From positions 28,052,627 through 28,116,626 of the forward strand of contig CM067070.1 in the NCBI GenBank assembly GCA_033980235.1: a stretch of DNA of 64,000 bases, written 5' to 3'. The stretch is from Diadema setosum. Taxonomy: Eukaryota; Echinodermata; Echinoidea; Diadematoida; Diadematidae. The notes under the pieces are model-generated. The model was not told the DNA's origin and searched no databases. It was given only the letters and a program-made list of their open reading frames with translations. Shown here one piece after another: positions 21,837 through 33,425 of this stretch. Positions within the stretch are counted from its first letter, which is position 1. Each line of letters begins with the position of its first letter. The position numbers and the translations under genes were made by a program.

Positions 21837-22790
21837 TCAAGCGTGATCGCGCCGTATGCTCTTGGGTATTTTGTAGCCGAAATACGCCATGTCGGTGGAA
21901 AGTCTTTGACTGACTTTTTCAAACTGCTCATCAGAAAGCGTGTCATAATACTTTTTCATGATGCCATCATTGCTGCTGTTGGAAACGTCAAGTGACTTGT
22001 ATGGGTGGAATTTAGAATCCACACCCATGAGTTTCAATGCCTCTATGACATCTTCATTATATGTTTCCAGTCTCCCAATATAGTCGTAACCAAGGCAAGG
22101 ATTACAGATCCTGTACACGTCCTGCCAGTGAATATCACTATTCTTGGCTAGGAAATAGTCTATGAACTCTTTAAAGGTAACATTATACATCTCACTTTTT
22201 ACCGACTTGTCAGGCCTTTCCACCTCAGAGTGATTTCCGTACTTTATGTATATTTTCTTATTATGAATCCGACGCTGATTAAGATTTCTATTCGGATAGG
22301 CTTCTAGTCGATCTCGAAATGCAGCCAAAAGACGGGTATAGGGATTACGAACGAAGATAACCTTCGTAAAATTTGCAGCATAGAATTTCTTTGTGCTCTT
22401 TTCCACAGCTGTCAAATACTTAAAGTGTTTCTTTAACAAAGTGACAGATTCCATGGCTGCAAGTTTAGCGTCTTCAGGTACAAAGCCGTTGACGCTGAGG
22501 AGGAGTCTGCCCCAGTTGGTGCCGCCACACTTGGGGACGAGGAGAAGCAGTGTCCGCTGATTTGGGAGGACCCTAAAAAGGCCACAGTCCTCCGCAAGAC
22601 GCGGGGAGGAGCTGATGTTGTTCCGCAAACACTCACGACGCAAGGTTTCCTGACGAGCTGCCTGAATGTCGCTCATACTTGTGGGCGGTGATGTTTCCTT
22701 CAAGAGATATTTTTGAGGACAGAAATAGACAGTTATTTTACGATTGCGAAGGAGGGCCGTTTGCATAATGTCCTTGACTCGATATATCAT
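21837..22790 (-). CDS. Carbohydrate sulfotransferase family, copy A, exon 3
   Basis: Transfers sulfate from PAPS to a glycan in the Golgi, judged by family (Sulfotransferase_2, PF03567; HNK-1/CHST8-14 group). Visible motifs: VPKCGGTNWGRLLL (5' PAPS site, family pattern PKxxxTNW), VIFVRNPYTRLLAAFRDRL (3' PAPS site, family pattern FVRxPxxRLxSAxRDK) and YDYIGRLETYNEDV. The frame is open over 317 codons to a stop at 21837, the same endpoint as copy B. The first ~13 codons are probably not coding in the original gene: the exon border by homology to copy B is near 22753, but where copy B has CAG copy A has CCC, and a one-base deletion follows. Either an alternative acceptor is used (an AAG lies in phase 0 near 22775) or the copy is no longer correctly spliced. 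Exons 1 and 2 at 32566 and 25571 probably belong to it. Confidence 0.8.
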   Translation of the reverse strand: MIYRVKDIMQTALLRNRKITVYFCPQKYLLKETSPPTSMSDIQAARQETLRRECLRNNISSSPRLAEDCGLFRVLPNQRTLLLLVPKCGGTNWGRLLLSVNGFVPEDAKLAAMESVTLLKKHFKYLTAVEKSTKKFYAANFTKVIFVRNPYTRLLAAFRDRLEAYPNRNLNQRRIHNKKIYIKYGNHSEVERPDKSVKSEMYNVTFKEFIDYFLAKNSDIHWQDVYRICNPCLGYDYIGRLETYNEDVIEALKLMGVDSKFHPYKSLDVSNSSNDGIMKKYYDTLSDEQFEKVSQRLSTDMAYFGYKIPKSIRRDHA

Positions 22791-22793
22791 TAA

Positions 22794-24766
22794 AGGGGAT
22801 GGCTAGTACCTCATCAGTGGGAATCAGTGGGAATGCTTGGGTATGATTGTTTCAATCCTTGTGGATTCATTTAAGAGTACTTTATGTATCTATTGTTGTG
22901 TGAAAATTATTTGGTTCAGTATGATCTCATATGTAAGTAATGTGCAGTTCAATATTTCAAGGTTAGCATGCCTGTACAGTGTCGGGGCGATCGTTAACAG
23001 CCCGTCAATTTTGGTTGTTTGCTTGATAGATACTTTTTTTTTTAATGCAAATCAATATATATAAGTTATATAATCATGAACATGTGGGAATCATATAAAG
23101 TATATTCAAAACAGAGTTGTTTGACTTGCATAAACAACGATATAAAGGGAAATTAATGATAATATTATATGCAGTATGCATATCTATGCAGCAGGGATTA
23201 CAATAACAATTGTACTTCAGAAACGATTATGCAGAGGGCCGCCATTGTTAGCATTGCTTGACAAGATGGCCGGCCCGAGGAAAAGGTAGGGACGTACTAG
23301 ATTCGTAACATTACAAATTCTGCTGCGAAAATAGCCATGATAGCAGGGGAAAATAAACTGATGCGCGATGCTGGTGAATGTGAGTGCAAGTGCTTGAAAG
23401 TGCACAAAGGCAGATAGGCTGGAATTTAAAATAATAGAATTGGTTTGTTGGCAGAGGGAACGATATGCGATGTTGGTATCGGGAAACCAACATTAGTCAT
23501 ACAAATTATTTGTTTTAAGTTCGTATTTGAAATATACTGTAGTAAAATGTGCTTCTTTAAGTTTGCTTTAAATGAAAACAAGGAGGCACACTGTTTCAAA
23601 TCCTCAGGAAGAATGTTCCATGTATCCGGACCGTGATGTCTAATTGACTTTCGAGCAAGTAAAAGCTTTGGATTACTCAAATGAAAATAATGGGAACGAC
23701 GGGTAGGGTATAAGTGAATATGGTCATTGGTTACTAGGGCACTATGAAAAAATGGTAATAAATTTCGATTGTGTTGATACATAAATATGGCAGTTAGATA
23801 TAAATGTATACCATGGGCCTTTAGAGTTTTTAGGCGATAAAATATGGGATCAGTGTGAGCCAAGAAATTTGAATGTGTGCATATACAAAGAGCCTTTTTC
23901 TGGAGAAAAAAAAATTGTGTTCAATTTAGTTTTGCTGCAGTCGCCCCATACAATATTGCAGTACTTTACATGTGGTAAAAATAAGGTGTTATATAACATT
24001 ATTGAAGTTTGATCGTTAATCAAGTATTTTATTCTCCTTAAAGCACCAGTTGCTTTAGATATTGCTGTTGTAATATTTTGTACATGAGTATTCCAAGTTA
24101 GATTGCTATCTACGGTCTCTCCGAGGAAGTTGGTTGAATGTTTCTCAGCAATGTTTGTATCATCAATAAAAATACTTTGAGGAAGGGTGGGTTGGGATTG
24201 AAGAGTATTAAAGTGTATAAAACATGTCTTATCAATAGTCAATGAAAGCTTGTTACTTTTAAACCATTTCGAGATGTTGCTTAATTCCGTATTTAGTGTA
24301 TCAACCAGTGTTACAATGTCCTTGTGGGAATAATAATAATAATAATAATAAAAAAAGAACGTTAGCGTCTTCTAAAAATAAGAAGTTTAAACGAGGAGAC
24401 GAATTGATAATATCATCAATGTAAATCAAGAAAAGTAGGGGCCCGAGGATAGATCCCTGAGGGACACCACATGACACGTTAGAATATTATGAGAGACTGG
24501 ATTTAAATGCAACATATTGTTTTCGACGACTTAGATAACTTCTGAACCACGACAAAGTAATCCCTCTCACGCCTAAATTATGTAATTTTTCAAGTAAAAT
24601 GTCATGATCGATAGTGTCAAATGCCTTACTAAGATCCATAAAGACTCCAATTATTTTCACCAAACAATAGATGTATGAAATACACTTAAATGAATCCACG
24701 AGGATTTGAACAATCATTCCCCACCATTCCCACCGATTCCCACTAAGCAGGTACTAGCCAGCCCCT
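22794..24766. mobile_element. TTAA MITE family II, complete ends, split by a LINE
   Basis: Left end AGGGGATGGCTAGTA after TTAA (22790-22793); right end TACTAGCCAGCCCCT before TTAA (24767-24770). The left arm runs to about 23000 and the right arm from about 24650. Between them is a minus-strand LINE. The original element would be about 360 bp, as at 11838. Confidence 0.85.
23000..24648 (-). mobile_element. LINE fragment (reverse transcriptase and C-terminus), degenerate
   Basis: On the minus strand, from 24648 downwards: [20 protein letters not shown], a YLSRRKQY segment, CGVPQGSILGPLLFLIYIDD near 24460, then a corrupted catalytic site reading LEDA in place of ADD near 24370, with an (AAT)n expansion right after it. 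The thumb/C-terminal region follows (24242-23426), including WNTHVQNITTAISKATGALR and GPDTWNILPEDLKQC. It is 5'-truncated and dead, and from a different subfamily than the copies at 4560 and 29490. Confidence 0.85.
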
Positions 24767-24770
24767 TTAA

Positions 24771-25300
24771 GATTATATAAACCCCTTCTCATGAATTGGC
24801 AGGTGTTCAAATGATGGAGCCTGACCCTCTTAATAATGCTTAAAGAGATGGTATAGTTTTCGTTGAGATGGGGATTCAGATTTTAAATATTTGTGAGATG
24901 AATAAAAACTATCTAAGAAATATTCAAGAGCATGCAATTCCAAGAGGAATGTAAAGTTTATTGGAAGAAAAATCGGTTTTGAAATGGTTGACATACCCCA
25001 AAACAAAGTGGTCCTATTCAGAGGTGGGACCCACCTATTTGGACTATTTTTTTTTCGATATCTCAGCTTAGTTTTTTGTCTAGGAAGTCTTATATGAAGA
25101 CAACACTCGATGATGCTTTGACATGCCGGACAGACATGGGTCTTTCCAGTTGTGTTAGAAGGTGTTTTTTATTTTGTTTGTTTGAAGCCAAATCACAAAG
25201 GAAGTGACATAATCTCTTTCTATATAAAATTTGCTGTTTGCTTATTACGCCATAAATAGGAAAAATAGACAATAATATGGAAAACAGGGTGAAAAAAGAA
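24771..25300. other. Intronic (copy A) stretch, nothing recognised
   Basis: Between exon 3 and exon 2 of sulfotransferase copy A. No supportable feature. Confidence 0.45.
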
Positions 25301-25308
25301 AAATTAAG

Positions 25309-25377
25309 GAGCTTGCTTCCAAAAGGTGCTAAATCCGTTAAAAAATGATGGATTTAACACCTTTTCGAAGCAAGCTC
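25309..25377. other. 69 bp hairpin
   Basis: GAGCTTGCTTCCAAAAGGTG continues into TAAATCC-containing stem, pairing with GGATTTAACACCTTTTCGAA followed by GCAAGCTC; 28 bp arms with two mismatches around a 13 bp A-rich loop. Located about 190 bp from exon 2 of copy A. Confidence 0.8.
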
Positions 25378-25570
25378 TTCCATGACAGTGGTTAAGCCTT
25401 TTTTTTAGCCCACATCTCTGAGTATGCTGGTGGATGATATTGTCAATGTTGATAAATATCAAAGTAGTAGCCAACATATTTTGCTCTTATATGACAGATA
25501 ATTGTGGCCAAATTAGTTATTCTTTCTGTTGACAAAAAAAAAAACAAATTAGGGAAGCAACGAAAGTTAC

Positions 25571-25644
25571 CTTTTCAGAAGTTTGGCTGACCAGTCTGTG
25601 GGATGTTCGAGGACCAAAGCTGTATCTTAACCTCGAGGTTTCAT
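25571..25644 (-). CDS. Sulfotransferase copy A, exon 2
   Basis: 74 nt between acceptor TTTATGTAG and donor GTAACT. With the single base carried over from exon 1 it reads DETSRLRYSFGPRTSHRLVS and five more residues, open, ending in phase 0. Copy B has an equivalent exon at 38479-38543 with similar surroundings (the upstream GGAATAAACC-type words are shared). It would form the stem region between the membrane anchor and the catalytic domain. Confidence 0.7.
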
Positions 25645-25791
25645 CTACATAAAGGAGAATAAACCGAATCCATTATTAGGTTGCTTCCCAGGAGAAATAA
25701 AAGTTGTAGACATGAACACATCATTCGTTCTTCCCGACATCCATAATGATGTTATTGTTTTGTGTATGTTTGCATTTATATGCTTCTCAAG

Positions 25792-26158
25792 TTAAAGGTC
25801 CAGTTTACCTTTGGGAGCAGTGATTTCAAAAATGTTCAAGATATCACATTTGATGCATATGTGTAGGTCTGTTGTATCACAAAACATCCTGCCATATAAA
25901 ACTTTTGCAATAAAGCCTAAAATATGAGGAGATATCTGCATTTTTCTCAATAAACCATAACTGTATACGGTTTAGTCTGGAAGCATTCTTATTATAACTA
26001 TTGTTCACATTTTGTGTATTTAACAGTACTTAACATCGATTATATGGATTCAAATTTTTACAGTGGTTGTTTCTATCCCTAACTCACATTTTAGAACTAT
26101 TTTAAAGCACTAGTGTTGGGTTTTTGTTTCATCTGCAAATGGTAAATTATGCCTTTAA
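25792..26158 (-). mobile_element. TTAA MITE family I (copy 2)
   Basis: TTAA at 25792-25795 and 26155-26158 flank 359 bp that is the reverse complement of the element at 261-627, with high similarity over the full length. It lies in intron 1 of sulfotransferase copy A, 150 bp upstream of exon 2. Confidence 0.9.
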
Positions 26159-26254
26159 AACAAAATAAACTAACATTTTGACATGAAAGATTTCCATTAC
26201 ATGTCTCCCTCTGTAGAACCGTATTTATGAGATCACAAGTGCTGATCTACATTT

Positions 26255-26345
26255 GTATCATGTTTACTGTGTCACTGTCGGGATACCTGATGGTCATGTC
26301 GTTGTCCGATAAACGGTATGGATCCAGGCTCGAATCCCAGTGGTT
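26255..26345 (+). mobile_element. tRNA-like SINE head, weak
   Basis: Contains CCAGGCTCGAATCCCAGTGG, a match to the RNA polymerase III B box (GGTTCGAATCC), with a loose A-box-like GATGGTCATGT 45 bp upstream. A true tRNA cloverleaf is not evident, so a SINE fragment is more likely. Confidence 0.35.
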
Positions 26346-26359
26346 CCTTTTACCATTTT

Positions 26360-28880
26360 TTTTTCAGCATTTGCGATCTTACAAATACATTATGAACACT
26401 AGAGAGGAAGACAACGGATGAAAACCTTTCATATCACATTTCGTTCCTCTGCTTTTATAATCTCATGCTTTTGTAGGATTACATTATTGTCAAGAGTGTG
26501 ATAAACAAGACAAAACACAATTACAAGGGTACGATTTGTTCATTATATACAGTAGACGTATGATAATGATTGTCCCAAACGTACAAAGGCCGTGACTTGG
26601 ACACAATCGTTACAGGTTGTGGAGGAGGCCTGGGCTGTGATTAGGACTCGAGTCTGTGGAAGGGATGTGAAGTCTCATCAAAGGCAAAGGATAAAACAAA
26701 AACAAATAACAGCCACTGTATGACACTTTCAGAACGACTGTCTTTGCAACATTGATGCTGTTTGAATTTGAATTTGATATGATTCACTCCATCCAGAGGT
26801 AAAATGAATTGCGTCCGAAAAATAGTGTCAAACGTTAATGTTGTATGTGTTCAGGTTTTTTATAGGTATATATCAAATTGTAAACGACTACAATGTTTGT
26901 TTCATGTAAAGAACTATGTATAGGCCCTATAAGCACGACAAGTGAGATCACGCCCGTGAATATGATTTTTTTTTTCTGTTTGATGTCGACGTACTTAGCT
27001 GTTCAAGAAGCTGTCTTTATGAGATAAAATTTGCATTCTCTATTTTGTTGACAGCGCACGAGACTAAGAGTCATACTCATGCAAAGTTCAGTCACCATGC
27101 AACTATACACACACACTCACACAGACATATCGACCATGTCGACGCTGACGCGTAGAAGCACCTAACCATAATCACTATATCAACTCAAATGTCTTACATT
27201 GATGCTGGACCAAGATAACGAGATGTCTATGATGTATATTTTTATAAATTGGGTCGGTAAACTAAACAGGGAATCCTTGTTATCAAGAAGAAGAAGTTGA
27301 GGTACCTTTTTTTTTCACTAGCATATCATTGAGGTTTTTTTTTTTTTTAAAGATGTGTACGTTACATAAAAATATGTGTATGTTAAGCTGAATAATATCA
27401 TATTATTCTCTGATAAAAAGATTTGATGTTAACATAATTTTATTTTGAAAACTTTATACAAAGGAGCTCAATTATTTATTTCATACGTTCATCCTAGAAT
27501 TTTAATTGCTTTTATCAAAATACATTTGTTTTTCATGTTGCCATGTTAAAATCTTGGGCCAAAAAAGAGAAGAAGATATAGATGTATCAGTTCTGGAACC
27601 ACCTTGTTGATTGAGGAGCTTACTCTTATGAAAACATGTCTTATTGTCAGTTTCATTACTACTAGAAGATATGTCTCACACCACAGACCTGGCGCTCTCT
27701 CTCTCTCTCTCTCTCTCTCTCAGATCTTTTGGCACGTTTGGGGTGTATCTTTCCGCTTGAAAGTTATGAAATACCCATGACATAGGGCTTCCACTCCACT
27801 ACCCCCCCCCCCCCCACGAAGACAGGTGTACACACCTGCACACAGGCTGCCAATATCCATCCACCACTTTGAGCTCGGAGCGGAAGAAAGAGAAAAATCA
27901 ATATTGAAATTAGCCACTTTACTGTAGGTACGGTATATACGAGTTATTTCTCTCGTGAGACATTCGAGAGCATTATCAAACTTGTCTAAGGACGATTCAA
28001 GTGCTTTGTTTGGTTTCGTTATTCATACTCTCGAAAGTGTTTCCGTCATCATAAGTAAATACTTTATGATGAATAATGTCATAACATAAGTCATGACATT
28101 ATTCGTGTTGTTCTTTATATCATTGTTCATACTTGGAGGTTGATGAATCGCTTCCAATAAATTGGTCATAAACTTAAAGTATAGAATTTAATTCTATTTC
28201 TAATCATTACGGCAAAGAGCAAGAGAAACTCAAGATTCTATCCCAAGAGTATGGTGTATTAGAAATGTCGTGACTTCAACCCGAGTCTTCACCCTTATAT
28301 ATTTTAACAACAAACAAGGTATATTCAAGGGGAGACAGCAACGGAATGTCTTACTGTATTATGGTGTCTTCATACCGTCTTGTTCCATGCAAAGTTATAC
28401 TTATATACTCCCCAAACATTGTCATATGCGATTTTTTTTTTCTTCACATGATCAATTCCTAGGCATGTCAAATGTTACTTGGCATTTTGCCGGTTTAAGG
28501 TTTAGCTCTGGCAATTTGGTAATTATGACCACCTGGCACTCGGTTGATGTTTATCGAAGTCCCCTTTTTTTTTCCTGTTGCAAACACTAGCAGGTTTATT
28601 TATTGCATTTAAGTTATACCCACAACGTGTTGGCACGCAGCACGCAAAGAGGATATAACGTTTCGGCAGTGGATTACAATCATAGATGTTTCTATACTTA
28701 CAGCCTGTACACAACGAAGCATTTAACTTAACTGCTCCCTCCAACAAGTTTCTTTATCAGGAATTTCCTTTGTTGTTGCTAGGTAGGGAAAACCTCCAAA
28801 CACCGTTGTTGTTGCTCAGTGCAACTTTTCTGAACAAAACAGAGGCAAAGCAACCCTAGTAGGGTCTCACCCAGACAGAA
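26360..28880. other. Intronic, non-coding stretch
   Basis: Within intron 1 of copy A. Contains a (CT)n run at 27693-27721, a C run near 27805 and T runs. I see no exon, repeat terminus or RNA gene that I could defend. Confidence 0.45.
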
Positions 28881-29017
28881 CATAATTCTGCAGATCGCTT
28901 GTGAGAAATTTCTGGTCGGCGCCGGGCAATTTCTCAAAAAATCAGTCAATGGCCTATGGGAGATTGCCCATTTATCTGTGGGTCGTCAGTCGGTCACTGC
29001 CAAATATGCATAGGATG

Positions 29018-29123
<106 letters not shown>

Positions 29124-29489
29124 TGTATGAAAAGAACAATACGCAGCAAGCACGACTTGGACAAACTTTGATGGCAATAATAGAAAACATGCATGTCACT
29201 GCTGACGCATTCCAAAAATGTACACGCTTGTTAATTTGAACCCTATTTGTTTGTTTGTTTCCTTTGCTTTTCACATACATTCTCCCCCATGGTACTGTTT
29301 TGATCGCAGGAGTGAAATATATATTTGTATTTTTTTTTTGTTCATCGTCACTTCCACTGCTAACTACTGTATTTGCTTTTTTTGTGTGTCTGACAATATC
29401 CCTGTTGTTTATTTTCCTTCGTATTAATACTTTCTCTACAAATGCCATATGATTTTAGAAGGAAGACCCTATTAAACAAAATGTGAATT

Positions 29490-32205
29490 TTAGAAACAAA
29501 TAACTCAACTGATATAGATATTTGCTCAAACCTGAACGACAAATGTAATCACTCAATTCATTTCCCGTTTGGAAAAATCGGAGACTCCGAGTTTAAGTCC
29601 TTATTTACGCCTATGAAAAAGTCCAGAGACAATTTTGTGAATTCTCCCAATATAGATCCTGATGATTATGAAGTTGAACATGAAAAAGATGAACATTTTA
29701 ATCCCATCCCAGCTAAATATTACTTGACTTCTGAACTGAATGAAACCATGCAAAATTGCTCAGTGACAGAAAATCTCAGCATGATTCATTTCAATGCAAG
29801 GAGCATGTGCCAATACTTTGATAGAATCCAAACTTACCTTTCATGCATTAAATTTAAGTTTTTAGTGATAGCTACATACGAAACGTGGATAAATTCAACA
29901 ACATATGTTCCTTTTGCACTTGAAGGTTACAAATTCGTCCATGTTGACCAACCAGTATGGATTCCGGCAAAATTTGTCTACAGATATGGCAATTAAAGAA
30001 ATACAAGACAGAATAATTCAAGAAGTTAATGATGGTAAAAAAGTTTGGGCAATATTCATGGATCTTTCTAAAGCCTTTGACTGTCTTTCTCATGAAATTT
30101 TACTTCAAAAATTGCAATATTATGGTGTTCGTGGTGTCTGTTTTAGATGGTTTAGATCTTATTTATGTGGAAGGAAACAATTTACACTTTATGGTTCTTT
30201 TCATTCGTCTTTTAGAAATATAAATAAGGGTGTGCCTCAGGGATCTATTCTTGGACCTTTACTGTTTTTGATTTATATAAACGACATTGTCAATTCTTGC
30301 CATGAATCTCATTTTATTCTATATGCCGGTGACACCTCACTTCTTGCCTCTCATAATGATATCAATGTTTTGATTAAATCTTTAAACAAAAATCATCGTC
30401 AAGTATACAATTGGTTTAAGTGCAATATGCTCACTTTGAATATAAGTAAAACGCAATGTGTATGTTTTAAATGCGGAGGTGTGCAGTTTAACACTGATAA
30501 TATGATTTTGAAAATTTTTGATATACGTTTGAAATTTTATGAATCTGTGAATTTTTTAGGTGTTGTATTAAACAATAAGTTGAGTTGGAATGATCATATT
30601 GATTTTGTTTGTACAAAAATTTCTCGTTTCATTGGAATTTTGCATCGACTGAAATATGATTTGCCAAGTTACATTTTGTTCGCTCTTTATAATGCTTATA
30701 TTTCATCTGTCTTATCTTACTGTAATTCTATCTGGGGAAACACGTATTCTTGCCAAACTCAAAGACTTTTTATACTACAAAGAAAGCTATTCGAATTTGT
30801 ACAAAGTCAGATTACAGAGCATCTACATCTAAACTTTTTGAATTATTACACACTCTTAAAATGCAAGATTTGAATGAAATACAAACATGTTCTTTTATGC
30901 AACGTTTTCATGCTAAAACGCTCTCACCTTATTTACAAAATATGTTTTCTGTGAACTCTGATGTACATGATTATCATACAAGAGCGTCAAGTCATTTTCA
31001 TCGATGGCGTTTTTTAACCGACAAATCTAAATATTCGTTGCGTCATAATGGTCCCGTTTTATGGAATACTTTAGAACTGAGCAAATTTGTGACCGTGCAT
31101 CACAAAACAAACAAAAAGTCGCACCCCTTGATTTTACGTGAGGATCCAAAGCAGGTGGAATGGGTCAACTAAGTCAATCTTGAGTTTTAAATATTTTCAG
31201 AAATTTTCTTTTTTCTACATTACTAATTTGGTTTGGGATCATAACCCGAATAGAAAAGTGTGTTTTTGCGGAGTTTTTCTACGATCCCTTTTTGGGGGAG
31301 AGTAGAATGATCAGGTATGTACTATTAGAGTCCCCTTTTCATTTCTTGAAATCCTTTCTACACTCTTCACTTTCAAGTCTAATGACTTTTTGAAAGTTGG
31401 CATTAATCATGGACAGAATGTGTTAATAGAACATGCTCAATTTCAGCTTGAACTGATAATCCCTTCATTGTTGTTGCTCCGGTTATTGGCATCCTGTGTT
31501 TTGTCCCTTTCATTGCACAGCTAGTGCGGCTTGGTGAAAGATTAACCTTTGAATAGACCCTTTACTTTAGAGCCTCTTTTCTCAGTTCACACCTTTCCAG
31601 AGTGTGTGCTTTCTTTCCAGTATTTAGGTAGGTTAGGAGAGTCCATTTAAATTGAGTTATACATCATTTTAAAGCTTAGAGTCTGTTCTGTCAGAATCTG
31701 CCGTTAACTAAAAATTCATGTCTGGCGACTTTTTTGTTGGTTTTGAGGTGCAAGGCCACATTTAATACACAGTTTAATAATATTTTCAAAATACGGTACA
31801 AGAAAATATTGATTAGTAAGTATTGATATATACTTAATGGGCATATTGGTCTTTGTTCTATTTGTATTATGATGTTTAATGGTTTTTTTTGTTAAGGTTA
31901 ACTTTTTTTTTAAAAGAAATTCTAAAATGAGTATAACGCCGGGTATGTGCAACATAACAAGCCTATTGTGGCTTAATACGCGCCTACCATTTTCCGATCC
32001 ACTAAACACACAATGTAAATGAGTTTCTGATCTTTATGTACCTGTGATATCTGTTTTCCCCATCTTTTTATCATAATCTCACCTTGTTTGTTGACGTTTC
32101 CCCTGTTTTTAAACTCACTTTTTGTACAATTTGCTCATATTTACATGTATTTTGTATATATATATATATTGAATTAGAAATAAAGATTGAATTGAATTGA
32201 ATTGA
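29490..32205 (+). mobile_element. Non-LTR retrotransposon copy 2, internally deleted and frameshifted
   Basis: From about 29490 the frame reads an N-terminal region and the start of an AP-endonuclease (LSMIHFNARSM, VIATYETWINS). Near 29950 it jumps directly to reverse transcriptase at NQYGFRQNLSTDMA; the rest of the endonuclease and the RT N-terminus are deleted. RT then runs open to about 30780: [37 protein letters not shown], and a catalytic YAGD instead of YADD. After a frameshift near 30780 the C-terminal domain continues to 31085, is interrupted by a MITE at 31089-31759, and the 3' UTR follows to an AATAAAGATTGAATTGAATT tail. It lies in intron 1 of sulfotransferase copy A, on the opposite strand. 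Confidence 0.9.
31089..31759 (+). mobile_element. GTGACC-MITE with target duplication ATTT
   Basis: 671 bp. Left end GTGACCGTGCATCACAAAAC; right end on the opposite strand GTGGCCTTGCACCTCAAAAC, so terminal inverted repeats are clear. ATTT is present on both sides (31085-31088 and 31760-31763). The related LINE at 5810-5830 reads GAGCTAATTTAATATACAG without the insert, giving an empty-site comparison. Confidence 0.92.
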
Positions 32206-32232
32206 TATATATATATATATGTATATATATAC
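32206..32232. repeat. (TA)n microsatellite at the LINE tail
   Basis: TA repeats follow the GAATT tail directly; a second TA run sits at 32153-32169 within the LINE 3' UTR. Confidence 0.85.
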
Positions 32233-32565
32233 GTGTTAATTATGCTTCTTCCCTCGCCACATCTATGAACAGATACACTGCTAAACAACTGGTAAAGAGA
32301 TTTCAAAAGAGATTCTGAAAAGCTTTGTTTTTCGTTAGATTTTAACTATATTTTCTCTGAAGCGGATCATCATTAGCCTTACATGCAGTTACGTTCTTAA
32401 AACCCAAATCACAGGAGGGGACAATCTAAACTGCTAACTAAAACTATAATACCCCCGATTCTAGTTGCAAAATGTTCCATGGGGAACATAAATTCTACTC
32501 AGCGTTCGGCCCGTCGGTTTTCGAAATTCGACATCTACATTGCAGAGCAGGGTTTAAATACTCAC

Positions 32566-32653
32566 CATTAAGATCAAGGAAAACAAACACAAAGACGATG
32601 CAAAACGCACATACTCCAAAAACTATAAGTTGCCGTCCACGGTTATGAACCAT
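32566..32653 (-). CDS. Sulfotransferase copy A, exon 1 (signal anchor)
   Basis: Starts at an ATG at 32653 and encodes MVHNRGRQLIVFGVCAFCIV and nine further residues, then GTGAGT donor after the first base of a codon (phase 1). A short basic cytoplasmic tail followed by a ~20-residue hydrophobic segment is the type II Golgi anchor expected for this family. It is the close counterpart of the exon at 39235-39328. Exon 2 (25571) has the matching phase; intron 1 is about 6.9 kb and filled with a LINE and MITEs. Confidence 0.75.
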
Positions 32654-32984
32654 GCTGCTTGCTGTTTTGATCAGTTTCTGTGACGTGATGATTGCAACTT
32701 TTACGCGAAAAAGATATCCTCGAAAATACTGGACGTATGCTATACAGAAATAGAAACAATGATTGACAAATAACTTCATTTAATGTAACAAGTTTTATGA
32801 TAATCAGGAAAATGGAATAAAAGATACGAGTCGGGCATGTGAAAACAACTTTTGTAAAACAAGATACAATCTGGATAAACGCTGAATAGAAAAGAATAAA
32901 AACATTCATTAAAAGAACTGTAGCAAAGCCTTGAATATATGCTTCAGCCAAGAAAGCAATTCGAGCTTTTGATGCTTTAAAAGA

Positions 32985-33425
32985 ACTTGTGTGTGTGTGT
33001 GTGTGTTTGTGTGTGTGCGTGTATGTTTGTATGTGTGTGTTCGTACAAAGGTAATGCGAGCAAATGGAAGTTGAAATTAATCCCTTGGCCACTTTCAGAG
33101 AGGGAGTTTACATGAAACATAGTATTATTAAAAGTTCTGTTGCAAATTATTACAGAATAATGGGTGCATTGATACTTTCAAATAATATGCAATGTATTCT
33201 GTAACCATCATGTCATCATGCATGTAATTGTTTTTGCTATGTTATCCAGTCTGATTTATGATTTAGAGTCGGTTAGAGTCGGTTCTTGCCGATTAAAGTA
33301 TAATAAAATGATAATTTTGCAGCAATATAATCATTAAAAAATATGTGTCGATCCAAAAAGATATCAGAGTAATTTAATCGACAAAATCACACACACGCAC
33401 ACGCACACACACACACACACACACG
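32985..33425. repeat. GT and CA microsatellites
   Basis: Interrupted GT run at 32991-33042 and CA run at 33389-33424. The DNA between shows nothing recognisable. Confidence 0.85.

Noticed and set aside
26255..26345. Functional tRNA gene
   Set aside because: A B box is present, but no acceptor stem pairing or proper cloverleaf could be made; treated only as a weak SINE head.
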